From positions 1 to 64,000 of the forward strand of contig CAZARU010000019.1 of the NCBI GenBank assembly GCA_964487605.1: DNA of 64,000 nt, read 5' to 3'. The notes under the pieces are model-generated. The model was not told the DNA's origin. It did no database searches and saw nothing but the letters and a program-made list of their open reading frames with translations. Numbering within the stretch: position 1 is the stretch's first letter; every line of letters starts with the position of its first letter. Source of the stretch: JAJDAH01 sp964487605 (GTDB lineage: Bacteria; Myxococcota_A; Polyangia; Polyangiales; Polyangiaceae). The position numbers and the translations under genes are program-made. Positions 44,838 to 52,196 of this stretch are shown in pieces.

Positions 44838-45564
44838 CCCGCGCCTCGCCCGAGCCACCGTGCTCGTCGTCGGCGTAGGGGGGCTCGGGTGTCCAGCCGC
44901 GCTCGCGCTGGCGGAGGCTGGCGTCGGACGACTCGTCCTCGTGGACGACGATGTCGTGGATCGCACGAACCTTCACCGTCAGATCCTCTTCACCGAGGCG
45001 GACGTAGGGCGCGACAAGCTCGACGCCGCCCGAGACGCGCTCCTCTTGCGGGGCGTCGCGGCTCACCGCATCGACCTGGTGCGGGCAAGGTGTCTCCCGC
45101 ACAACGCCCGGCAGCTCATCGCGGACGCCTCGGTCGTCTTGGAGGGCGCGGACAACTTCGCGACGAAATTCCTGGTCGCGGACGCCGCACACTTGGAGGC
45201 GCGCCCCGTCGTTCACGGAGCTGCCATTCGCTGGCGGGCCACGGTCTGGGCGGTGCGGCCCCAGGGATGCCCCTGCTATCGCTGTCTCTTCGAGAACGTT
45301 CCGCAGGGCGCTCAGACCAACTGCGAGACTGCCGGAGTCGTGGGGCCCGTCCCGGGAATCGCGGGCGCGCTCATGGCGGATCTCGCGCTCGATCTGGTGT
45401 CCGGCCAGCACGACCGGACGGGCGCCATCTTCACCTACGACGGGCTGTCGGACCGGCTTCGGTCGGTCGATGTCTCGGCGCGCGCCGGCTGCCCGCTGTG
45501 CGGGCGCGCCCCGGCCATTTTCGACGTCCACGAGTCACGCTACACGGAACCCGCCTGCGCCTGA
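44818..45564 (+). CDS. E1-like activating enzyme (HesA/MoeB/ThiF) lacking the N-terminal arginine arm
   Basis: The 248-residue protein would adenylate the C-terminus of a ubiquitin-like sulfur carrier. It has the ATP loop VGVGGLG (19-24), VDDDVVDRTNLHRQ (Arg54), Lys67 in VGRDKL, Asp112 in EGADNF, two zinc pairs (Cys153/156 and Cys225/228), and a catalytic-type Cys169 in TNCETAGVVG. It begins almost directly at the first Rossmann strand: the usual N-terminal stretch of about 25 residues with RYxRQ and LPEIG is missing. No in-frame upstream start supplies it; that frame runs inside cysK. A separate small protein encoded two genes down carries that arm. Confidence 0.9.
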   Translation: MNTSAVDPRLARATVLVVGVGGLGCPAALALAEAGVGRLVLVDDDVVDRTNLHRQILFTEADVGRDKLDAARDALLLRGVAAHRIDLVRARCLPHNARQLIADASVVLEGADNFATKFLVADAAHLEARPVVHGAAIRWRATVWAVRPQGCPCYRCLFENVPQGAQTNCETAGVVGPVPGIAGALMADLALDLVSGQHDRTGAIFTYDGLSDRLRSVDVSARAGCPLCGRAPAIFDVHESRYTEPACA

Positions 45565-45577
45565 AAGGAGCCGTCCC

Positions 45578-45856
45578 ATGGAAAGTACCGTCCGCATCCC
45601 AACGCCGCTGAGAACACTGACGGGGGGCAACGACGAAGTGAAGGTGGCGGGTGAAACCGTCAAGGAGCTCATCGCGAACCTCGAGGCGAGCTATCCGGGG
45701 ATCCGTGATCGGCTTCTGGACGACAAGGGCGCCGTGCGTCGTTTCGTGAACGTCTACGTCGGCGAGGAGGACATTCGATTCCTCGACGGGCTGGAGACGA
45801 AGCTGGAGGGCGGACAGGAAGTGAGCATCGTCCCCGCGATCGCCGGCGGTCGCTGA
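45578..45856 (+). CDS. cysO: CysO-type ubiquitin-like sulfur carrier
   Basis: A 92-residue beta-grasp protein very like actinobacterial CysO: VRIPTPLRTLTGGNDEVKV at the start, HRFVN-like RRFVNVYVGEEDIRFLDGL in the middle and VSIVPAIAGG at the end. In that system the thiocarboxylated Gly-Gly tail donates sulfur to O-phosphoserine in CysM, and a Mec peptidase releases cysteine. Here an arginine follows the diglycine (Gly90-Gly91-Arg92), so the active tail is masked until trimmed. The ATG has AAAGGAG 8 bases upstream, the strongest ribosome site in this operon. Confidence 0.92.
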   Translation: MESTVRIPTPLRTLTGGNDEVKVAGETVKELIANLEASYPGIRDRLLDDKGAVRRFVNVYVGEEDIRFLDGLETKLEGGQEVSIVPAIAGGR

Positions 45857-45859
45857 CCC

Positions 45860-46135
45860 GTGGACGAGCGCTTCGAGCGTCAACGCCTGTTGCCGGAGAT
45901 CGGCGCCGACGGACAGCGCCGCATCGGCAGCACCGACGTCGTCGTCTCGAACACGGCGCGTGTGGACGTGGAGCGCGCCTACCTCGAAGCCGCCGGCTTC
46001 CGTTCGGTGGGTCTCGGCGACGCGGTCGCGACGCCGTTCGTCCACGCGAGCACCTTCCGCCACGAAGCCCCGCGCGAGACGGGCGCGGCCGCGTGGAGGG
46101 CACTCGGAGTCATCCGATCGACGGTCGTGCGATGA
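45860..46135 (+). CDS. Mini-E1: 91-residue ThiF/MoeB-like N-terminal arm protein
   Basis: Starts at GTG 3 bases after cysO and ends overlapping the CysM gene by 4 bases. Residues 3-22 (ERFERQRLLPEIGADGQRRI) match the N-terminal arm of MoeB/HesA/ThiF proteins; Arg7 aligns with the MoeB arginine (Arg14 in E. coli) that reaches into the partner subunit's ATP site. After one strand (TDVVVS), the nucleotide loop GxGGxG is absent, and a short helix-strand (VERAYLEAAGFRSVGLGD) and a C-terminal piece (AAAWRALGVIRSTVV) resemble E1 pieces with the middle deleted. It is probably inactive alone. It may be a dimer partner for the arm-less E1, or a decaying remnant. The alignment is by eye. Confidence 0.7.
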   Translation: MDERFERQRLLPEIGADGQRRIGSTDVVVSNTARVDVERAYLEAAGFRSVGLGDAVATPFVHASTFRHEAPRETGAAAWRALGVIRSTVVR

Positions 46136-47082
46136 GGGTCGCCCTGGCCCGTTCTCGGCGTCTCGGGTCGGTCGCCGACGCCGTCGGCAACACGCCGCTG
46201 CTCCGCCTCGATCGCGTCGCCCGCAGTGCACCGAGCGTCGAGGTCTACCTCAAGCTCGAGTTCGCGAACCCGGGCGGCTCGGTGAAGGACCGCCCCGCCC
46301 TCTGCATGATGAAGGACGCCATCGACGCGGGGAAGCTGACCACTGACCGGACATTGATCGACGCGACGAGCGGAAACACGGGTGTGGCCTACTCCATGCT
46401 CGGTGCCGCGATGGGATTCCGTGTGCGCCTGGTGATGCCGAGGAACGTGTCGAAGGCACGCAAGGACATCACCCAGGCATTCGGCACGGAGATCGTCTAC
46501 AGCGACCCCATGGAGGGTTCGGACGGCGCCATCCGCCTCGTGAGGGAGATGGTCGCGAACGAACCCGACCGGTACTTCTACCCCGATCAGTACGCGAACC
46601 CGGCGAACCCCCGGGCGCACGAGCTGGGGACGGCCGTGGAGATCCTCGATGCGCTGGGAGACCGGATCACGCACTTCATCACGGGTCTCGGGACCAGCGG
46701 GACGATGATGGGCACGACCCGCGGGATGCGGAAGCACGCGCGCCCGGTCCGGTGCATCGCCGTGGAGCCGTCGGAGGCCCTGCACGGCCTGGAGGGCCTC
46801 AAGCACATGGCTTCCAGCCTGGTGCCCGAGATTTACGACCCCTCCCTGCCGGACGAGATCGTCTCCGTATCGACCGACGACGGCTGGGACATGGCCGACC
46901 GGCTTTCGGCCGAGGAGGGCCTCCACGTGGGGCACAGCACCGGCGCCAACGTGTTCGCCGCGGTTCGTCTGGCGCACGAGCTCCACCAGCGCCAGGGCGG
47001 CGGCTGCGTGGTGACGATTGCGTGCGATCGCGGTGACCGCTATTTCGCTCCCATGAAGTGGGAGAAGAGGTACGTCTGGTGA
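46132..47082 (+). CDS. cysM: PLP-dependent cysteine synthase, CysM-like
   Basis: A 316-residue PLP enzyme with the lysine loop NPGGSVKDRPALCMM, the substrate loop DATSGNTGVAYSML, GLGTSGTMMGTTRGM for PLP phosphate, and VGHSTGANVFAAV. It is more diverged from the CysK in the same operon than two housekeeping copies should be. Position between the carrier genes and Mec suggests it is the CysO-dependent synthase that takes sulfur from the carrier thiocarboxylate. Substrate (O-phosphoserine versus O-acetylserine) is not decided by what I can see. Confidence 0.9.
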   Translation: MRVALARSRRLGSVADAVGNTPLLRLDRVARSAPSVEVYLKLEFANPGGSVKDRPALCMMKDAIDAGKLTTDRTLIDATSGNTGVAYSMLGAAMGFRVRLVMPRNVSKARKDITQAFGTEIVYSDPMEGSDGAIRLVREMVANEPDRYFYPDQYANPANPRAHELGTAVEILDALGDRITHFITGLGTSGTMMGTTRGMRKHARPVRCIAVEPSEALHGLEGLKHMASSLVPEIYDPSLPDEIVSVSTDDGWDMADRLSAEEGLHVGHSTGANVFAAVRLAHELHQRQGGGCVVTIACDRGDRYFAPMKWEKRYVW

Positions 47083-47585
47083 GCGCGCCGTGGTCGAAAG
47101 GTGGCGTCGGCATTCCGCGCGGCGTGCTCGGCGTGGTCGAGGCGGCAGGCGTCGCCGCCTACGCCCGCAACGAAGAAGCGTGCGGCTACCTGGAGGGGCC
47201 CGCGGACCGACCGCTCGCCGTGGATCGCGCCGTCGAGCTGGAGAACCTCGCCAACAAGTATCACGCGGCCGACCCCGACGGGCACCCGCGCACGGGGCGC
47301 GAGTACTTCAAGATCAATGCCCTCAAGTTCGATAGGGCCGTCCGCGAGGGCGCGGCCACGGGGCGTCCGGTCAAGGTCTTCTTCCATTCGCACCTCGACT
47401 GCGGCGCGTACTTCAGCGTGGAAGATGCCGCGAGCATGACCCTGGGGGGCGACGCCGGTCCCACCTACGACCTCGCGTACCTGGTCACGGCCGTCGATTC
47501 CGGGGCGGTGACGGCCCACAAGCTCTTCGTCTGGAACGACGCGACCCGGTCGTTCGATGAGGCCCCGTTCGAGCTGACCGAGTGA
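47079..47585 (+). CDS. Mec/JAMM-family metallopeptidase
   Basis: A 168-residue zinc isopeptidase. It has the catalytic Glu in NEEACGYLEG and the full JAMM signature HSHLDCGAYFSVED (His-x-His, seven residues, Ser, two residues, Asp). Mec peptidases release cysteine from the CysO-cysteine adduct. Here the enzyme may also trim the Arg that follows the carrier's diglycine, as the related QbsD does with QbsE. GTG start overlaps cysM by 4 bases. It ends the operon; the next gene starts 19 bases on and is unrelated in character. Confidence 0.9.
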   Translation: MSAPWSKGGVGIPRGVLGVVEAAGVAAYARNEEACGYLEGPADRPLAVDRAVELENLANKYHAADPDGHPRTGREYFKINALKFDRAVREGAATGRPVKVFFHSHLDCGAYFSVEDAASMTLGGDAGPTYDLAYLVTAVDSGAVTAHKLFVWNDATRSFDEAPFELTE

Positions 47586-47604
47586 CGCCTCGGCGGAGCG
47601 GGCC

Positions 47605-48879
47605 GTGACGCCGAGGGCGCTTCTGACGGGGACTCTGGCCGTCGGGATCCTGCACGCCTGCCCGGCGCGGGCGGACTTGCTCGAGGACGTGGAACGCGTG
47701 GAGGCCGTGTGGCGCGAGCAGGCCGACGTCACGCGTCTCGAGCCGCGACTCCTCGAGCGCGGTACCCTCGACCTGGTCGGCGTGCCCGAGGCCCTCGTCG
47801 ATCCGACGACGGCGGGGTGCACCGTCGTCCTGGTGATGGGCCCACCGGACTCCGCGTTCGTCGTCCGCTTCCTCGGAGAAGGCGGACGGGGCTCGGACCC
47901 ACCGGAAGACAGCGTCGCGGGTGCCGCGCAGGTGGTGCGCTGCGCGACGCGGAAGGCCTCCCTCGCGCGGCTCGTCATCGAGATGCGTTCACCACGACTC
48001 GTCGTCGAGACGGTCGTGGCGCGGGCTGCAGCGCCGCTGCCCGCGTACGGGCGGATCCTGCCGCTGCGCGATCCGGGGCCGCCCGAGCCGATGCCATCGC
48101 CCGGCCCGAAGCCTGCCCCCCTGGCGCTCGAGCTGCGCCTCCGCGCCCGGGAGGCTCAGCGGCGCGCGGAGGGTGCGGCCACCGTGGAGCGCCGGTCGGC
48201 GGCGTCGCGCGCGAACGGCTCCGGTGACGCGCTCGTGCCGCTCGAGCCGGGGTGTCACGTCATCGACGTTCTCGTCCCCGATCCCATCGGGGGGCGGGTG
48301 TTCGAAGTGGACGCGGAGCTCGGATGGCCGCTGGACGCGTCGGCCGTGGCCAGTGACCGCGCCGAGAGCTCGGACGCCTCCGTCGGCATGTGCGTGGGCG
48401 CTCGCAGAGCGGCGCGGCTGTCGTTCAGCGGTGCGCCGGGGCGGAGTCGCGTGGCGGCGCTCCACTCCACGTGGTCGCTCCCGACCGGCGTGCCCAGGTG
48501 GTGGAGCGGCGACGCCGCAGCTCGTGTCGCGATGGCGCTGCGCCGCGTGCACCCCCCGGGTCCGAGCGAGCCTCCTATCTACGAGGCGATGGGTGTCGCG
48601 GGGGTCACCCTGGTCACCGTCCCTCTGGAACCCGGCGCGTGCTACGTCGCGGCGGTCGGCGGCATCGGCGAGGGCCAGCAGTCCTTCCGGATCGCGGCGC
48701 TGGCCGGAACGTGGGCCCAGCACCAGAGCCTCGACGGCGACCGAAGCGCGGCCGTGGCGTTCTGCGCGGATTCTCGCGAGTCCGGGCGCGTCGAGATCGA
48801 AGCTCAGACCGCCGTCGAGGCGTGGGTGATGGGCGTGTGGCGAGCGTCGCGAGTCACGCTCGGGGAGATCGCGGAGTGA
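47605..48879 (+). CDS. Secreted protein of unknown function
   Basis: A 424-residue protein from a GTG start, with a signal peptide ending ACPARA. It is rich in Arg and Ala, with a Pro-rich centre (about 155-175). Three similar stretches recur near GCTVVLVMGPPDSAF, GCHVIDVLVPDPIGG and GACYVAAVGGIGEG, each a Cys-containing strand, which suggests repeated beta-sandwich domains. I see no catalytic motif and recognise no family. Its stop overlaps the next gene by 4 bases, so the two proteins form a pair. Confidence 0.7.
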   Translation: MTPRALLTGTLAVGILHACPARADLLEDVERVEAVWREQADVTRLEPRLLERGTLDLVGVPEALVDPTTAGCTVVLVMGPPDSAFVVRFLGEGGRGSDPPEDSVAGAAQVVRCATRKASLARLVIEMRSPRLVVETVVARAAAPLPAYGRILPLRDPGPPEPMPSPGPKPAPLALELRLRAREAQRRAEGAATVERRSAASRANGSGDALVPLEPGCHVIDVLVPDPIGGRVFEVDAELGWPLDASAVASDRAESSDASVGMCVGARRAARLSFSGAPGRSRVAALHSTWSLPTGVPRWWSGDAAARVAMALRRVHPPGPSEPPIYEAMGVAGVTLVTVPLEPGACYVAAVGGIGEGQQSFRIAALAGTWAQHQSLDGDRSAAVAFCADSRESGRVEIEAQTAVEAWVMGVWRASRVTLGEIAE

Positions 48880-50573
48880 CCCGCGCGCTTCGAGGTGTCG
48901 TGAGCGCAGGCTGGATGCTCGGCGTGGGGATCGCCGCGCTGTCCTGCGCCCCGTCGCGGCGGCCCGTGACCACGCCCACCGAGTCGCCGCGGATCACGGA
49001 GGGGCGTCCCGATGCGGCGGCCTGGATGGGATCCGACGCGACGCGCGCCCGCACGGCGGGGGCCAGCGAGCTGAAGATCGCCGTCGTGGAGGCGGCCGGT
49101 GCCGGGGACCGGGTCGGTCGCATGATCACCCTGCCCCCGGACTCCTGCACGCTCCTGATGGCCCGCGGAACCGAGACCGTGGAAGACCTGGACCTGTTCG
49201 CCTACGCCGACGAAGGCGCGGCGCTGGGCGTGGACGAGACGACCGACCCGCGCGCCACGGTGATGCTCTGTCCGCCGTTGCCGCGGCGGACGTACGCCGT
49301 GGCGCGGGTGGCCGCCGGCCACGGGCTGGTGGCGCTCGGTGTGATGACCGTGCCCGTGTCCGCGGCGGCCGGCGTCGGGACCGTTCTCGGCGCACGCGGC
49401 CGCCCCGACGAGACGATCGGAGCGCTGGCGGCGTGGCGAGGCCTCGACGAGATCGTGGCGTCGCATCGCCAGGCGCTCGGAGGAACGTGGGACGAGCGAC
49501 GCCGTGTCGCCATCGCCGTCGATCCCCGCGCCCCGACGCTCCTCACGGCGGCCGTCGAGGCCGACACGTGCCTCCACGCGCTGGTGCTGCCCGACCCGGG
49601 CGTGTCGCATCTGGACGTCGCCGTCCTCGACGCGGAGGGTCGGACGGTCGGCCGCGCGAGCGCGCGCTCCCGCGAGAGGACGCTCGTCGTGTGCAGCGAG
49701 ACGCAGACGCCCGTGACGCTGGAGGTACGACCGCACTCCGGCAAGGGCCTCGCCGCCGTCGTGCTCTCTCGCGCGCACCGCGCCGTGCAGACCGAGCTGG
49801 ACCAGCGCGCCTTCCAGTTCGACGCGAGTCCCCCGGGTGATCTCGCTACGTCGCTTCGCGCCCTGCAGGCGCGGCTCGACGCTGGCGGCGAACCGCCGGG
49901 AAAGGTCGTCGCGCGCGGGACGGCGACACCGGGGCGCCGCGCGACTCACGTCGTGACGCACCCGGGCGGCTGTTCCCGGCTCGATGTCGTGGCAGCTCGC
50001 CCGCTCCTCGGTATGGACGCCTGGGCGTGGACCGACGAGCAGCGGCTGCTGGCGCGCGGCAGCGGTCGGGCGACCGCGGCCATCTTCGTGTGCCGCAAGC
50101 GCGGTGCGCTCCAGGTGGACGTCCAGGCGGCGCACGGCACCGGCGAGTACGCCGTGGAGCTCCGGAACGAGGCCCAGGTGGCCGCCGCGCTCGTCGATCA
50201 CCCGCTGGCAGCTTCGCGCCTCGTGGAGAAGCTGCTGTCGAGCGGCCTGGTGCGAGGTCTGCGCCAGCTCGGTGCCCCCACGCTGGTGAGTCTGGAGACG
50301 ACGCGGCGCGAGGTCATGCCAGTCACCGTCGCGGTCGGGCGCTGCATGGACGTGACCTTGGCGCTCGGCGCCGGCTCGAGCGGCGCGGAGGTGCGCATCG
50401 TGGACGCCTCCAGCGGAGAAGAGCTGGCCCGGGGCAGCGGCGCCCATACCGCGGGCGCACGGGTCTGTGCGCTCGCGACGGGGGCGACCGTGAACGCCAG
50501 CGCCGAGTTCCGAGTAGCCGCCGGGAAGAGTGACGCCCTCGTCGCCACGCGTCTCATCGCGCCGGCGCCGTGA
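48876..50573 (+). CDS. Lipoprotein of unknown function, partner of the preceding gene
   Basis: A 565-residue predicted lipoprotein (IAALSC, Cys24), GTG start overlapping the previous gene. Like its partner it holds several domains that begin with a Cys followed by short strands: DSCTLLMARG, DTCLHALVLPD, GGCSRLDVVAA, GRCMDVTLALG. Each is followed after about 60 residues by a second Cys (VMLCP, LVVCS, IFVCR, ARVCA), so paired disulfides in four tandem beta-rich domains are likely. No function recognised. Its 3' end overlaps the convergent Tudor-like gene by 20 bases. Confidence 0.72.
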   Translation: MTRALRGVVSAGWMLGVGIAALSCAPSRRPVTTPTESPRITEGRPDAAAWMGSDATRARTAGASELKIAVVEAAGAGDRVGRMITLPPDSCTLLMARGTETVEDLDLFAYADEGAALGVDETTDPRATVMLCPPLPRRTYAVARVAAGHGLVALGVMTVPVSAAAGVGTVLGARGRPDETIGALAAWRGLDEIVASHRQALGGTWDERRRVAIAVDPRAPTLLTAAVEADTCLHALVLPDPGVSHLDVAVLDAEGRTVGRASARSRERTLVVCSETQTPVTLEVRPHSGKGLAAVVLSRAHRAVQTELDQRAFQFDASPPGDLATSLRALQARLDAGGEPPGKVVARGTATPGRRATHVVTHPGGCSRLDVVAARPLLGMDAWAWTDEQRLLARGSGRATAAIFVCRKRGALQVDVQAAHGTGEYAVELRNEAQVAAALVDHPLAASRLVEKLLSSGLVRGLRQLGAPTLVSLETTRREVMPVTVAVGRCMDVTLALGAGSSGAEVRIVDASSGEELARGSGAHTAGARVCALATGATVNASAEFRVAAGKSDALVATRLIAPAP

Positions 50574-51456
50574 CGCTCGGACTCGCCCGGCGGGATTCCC
50601 CGAGCGGCGCCAGATCCGAGAGCGTCACGGCACGGCGATTCGCCGCCGCGTCGCGGACGTGGATGGCGGTGCCCTCGACGCGATCGACGACGACCGGCTC
50701 CCAGGGGGACGCGGGGACGCTCGGACGCACCAGGGCGAAGCGTCCTGGCTCGAGGACGAGCGGACGCGGCGTCCACGGAGGCTCGGGGATCAGCGCGCGC
50801 CGGTCGACCCACGACTGTCGCGGGCGGTCGCGCCACTCGACGCGGATCGCGTCGTCGATCTCGACGACGCGACCCGAGAACCAACCGTCCTCCATCCGCC
50901 CGATCACCTGGTCGTTGGGAGACGGCTTCCACCCCCGGGGAACGATCGGGTCACCCGCCAGCTTCGCGGCGGTCGCGAAGTCACGCCGAGCGGCGGAGCG
51001 CTCGAAGCGTGCGCGCAGGTTCATCTCGGTGAGTGGTGTGGGCTCGAGCACGTCGGCGGCACGCGTCGCCAGCCGCCCGCCATCAGACGTCTCCGCCGTG
51101 ATCCGCTCGCCGCCGACGGTGACGACTCTGCAGGCGACCCAGCGCGCGCCCTCGTCGCCGCAGATCGCGAAGCTCCCGGGCTGCGGTGCCGGGTGCGGCA
51201 CGGAGCGGTCGTAGACGTCGTGCCGCGCCACGCTGCGCGGGTCGCCTCCGTCCACCGTCTGGACGCTCAACGTCGAGCCGTCGGCGCTGAGGACGGCCGC
51301 CTCGAAGAACGTCGCGGCGGACTCTTCCACCACCACGCGGTCGCCCCGGGCCGGCGCGACAGTGGCCGCAGCGGTCGCTTCGTCGGTCGGGCTGCGGCCA
51401 CACGTGCAGCCGAGCGCGAACAGCGCGGCGGCCGGTAGGCCGAAAGCAGTGCGCAT
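50554..51456 (-). CDS. Lipoprotein with four Tudor/SH3-like repeats
   Basis: A 300-residue lipoprotein (ALGC, Cys17). The mature protein contains four similar units at about 37-83, 95-139, 181-225 and 239-286. Each has a Val/Ala-rich first strand, a Trp or Phe, a second strand (FEAAVLS, WVACRVV, WFSGRVVEI, WEPVVVD), then a charged turn and a short final strand ending ...DV, ...DVLE, ...ALIPE or ...DLAPL. This is the pattern of Tudor/agenet or small SH3-like barrels, which usually bind peptides. ATG at 51456 gives a clean signal peptide; the longer frame upstream is not supported. Confidence 0.68.
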   Translation of the reverse strand: MRTAFGLPAAALFALGCTCGRSPTDEATAAATVAPARGDRVVVEESAATFFEAAVLSADGSTLSVQTVDGGDPRSVARHDVYDRSVPHPAPQPGSFAICGDEGARWVACRVVTVGGERITAETSDGGRLATRAADVLEPTPLTEMNLRARFERSAARRDFATAAKLAGDPIVPRGWKPSPNDQVIGRMEDGWFSGRVVEIDDAIRVEWRDRPRQSWVDRRALIPEPPWTPRPLVLEPGRFALVRPSVPASPWEPVVVDRVEGTAIHVRDAAANRRAVTLSDLAPLGESRRASPSVTAPAR

Positions 51457-51623
51457 CCACGCGGATTGTCCCACCGCCCACGCCGGGTGGGCCAACGCCG
51501 CGGCGATCCCCTTGGCTTTTTCCCGAGATCCTGGTTTACCCTCCGCCCCCAACAACGGCGAGGGGCTGGACGAGCCGGCCCGAGCACGCTTCACCAGAAG
51601 CGCGGACGGAAACGGAGATCGGA

Positions 51624-52109
51624 ATGGCCCACGGAGTCGAGATCGTCAACGCAGCGTACGGACCGCCCCCGGGCGGCCCGCCCCCCGGCGGATTCGGGGG
51701 CCCGCCCCCGGGTGGCTATGGCGCTCCCGGCGGATTCGGCGGCCCTCCCCCGGGCGGCCTTCCCCCACCGGGCGGCATGCCCATGGCGCCGCCCGGCGGC
51801 GGCCCGATGATGGGCGGGCCCGGCGGCGGTGCCGGCGGAGACGCGATCAAGAGCTCCGCGAACACGTGGTTCATCATCGGTCTTGTCGGCATCCTCTGCT
51901 GCTGCCCGAACCTCATCTCGCTCATCGGCGCCATCATCGCGAACGGCGCCAAGGGCCTGGTCGATCAGGGCAACCTGGCCGGCGCAGAGTCGAAGCTGAA
52001 GACGGGCAAGATGATCGTCATCATCGGCCTTTCGCTCGGCATCCTCACGTGGCTCGGGTCGGTCGTGCTGAGTCTGCTCGGCGTCATCGACTTCGCTCGG
52101 ATGTTCTGA
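51624..52109 (+). CDS. Pro/Gly-rich two-helix membrane protein (CD225/dispanin-like)
   Basis: A 161-residue protein. Residues 12-70 are low-complexity repeats of PPPGG, PPGGFGG and similar. Two hydrophobic helices follow (about 80-108 with GILCCCPNLISLIGAII, and 130-155), joined by a short basic loop with SKLKTGKM. This shape, a cytoplasmic Pro/Gly tail and two membrane segments, resembles the CD225/dispanin superfamily. The function in bacteria is not known. Good ribosome site (GGAGATCGG) 5-10 bases before the ATG. Confidence 0.7.
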   Translation: MAHGVEIVNAAYGPPPGGPPPGGFGGPPPGGYGAPGGFGGPPPGGLPPPGGMPMAPPGGGPMMGGPGGGAGGDAIKSSANTWFIIGLVGILCCCPNLISLIGAIIANGAKGLVDQGNLAGAESKLKTGKMIVIIGLSLGILTWLGSVVLSLLGVIDFARMF

Positions 52110-52133
52110 GCATCGGATCCGGGATCCTGCCGC

Positions 52134-52172
52134 GACGCTCCGGCGTGACTCCAGCGAGTCACCCGGAGCGTC
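52134..52172. terminator. Strong hairpin terminator between convergent genes
   Basis: Arms GACGCTCCGG + GTGACTC and GAGTCAC + CCGGAGCGTC pair across a 4-base CAGC loop, giving 17 base pairs with one bulged C. It lies in the 87-base gap between the two-helix membrane protein gene and the kinase gene. No long T tract is seen, as is common in GC-rich genomes. Confidence 0.75.
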
Positions 52173-52196
52173 CGTCATTTCAGCGGTGACGACGGT

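Noticed and set aside
51512..51542. Possible promoter TTGGCT with TACCCT
   Set aside because: Spacing of 19 bases and weak boxes; not convincing enough to list.
51660..51835. Direct GC-rich repeats
   Set aside because: They encode the Pro/Gly tail of the two-helix membrane protein.
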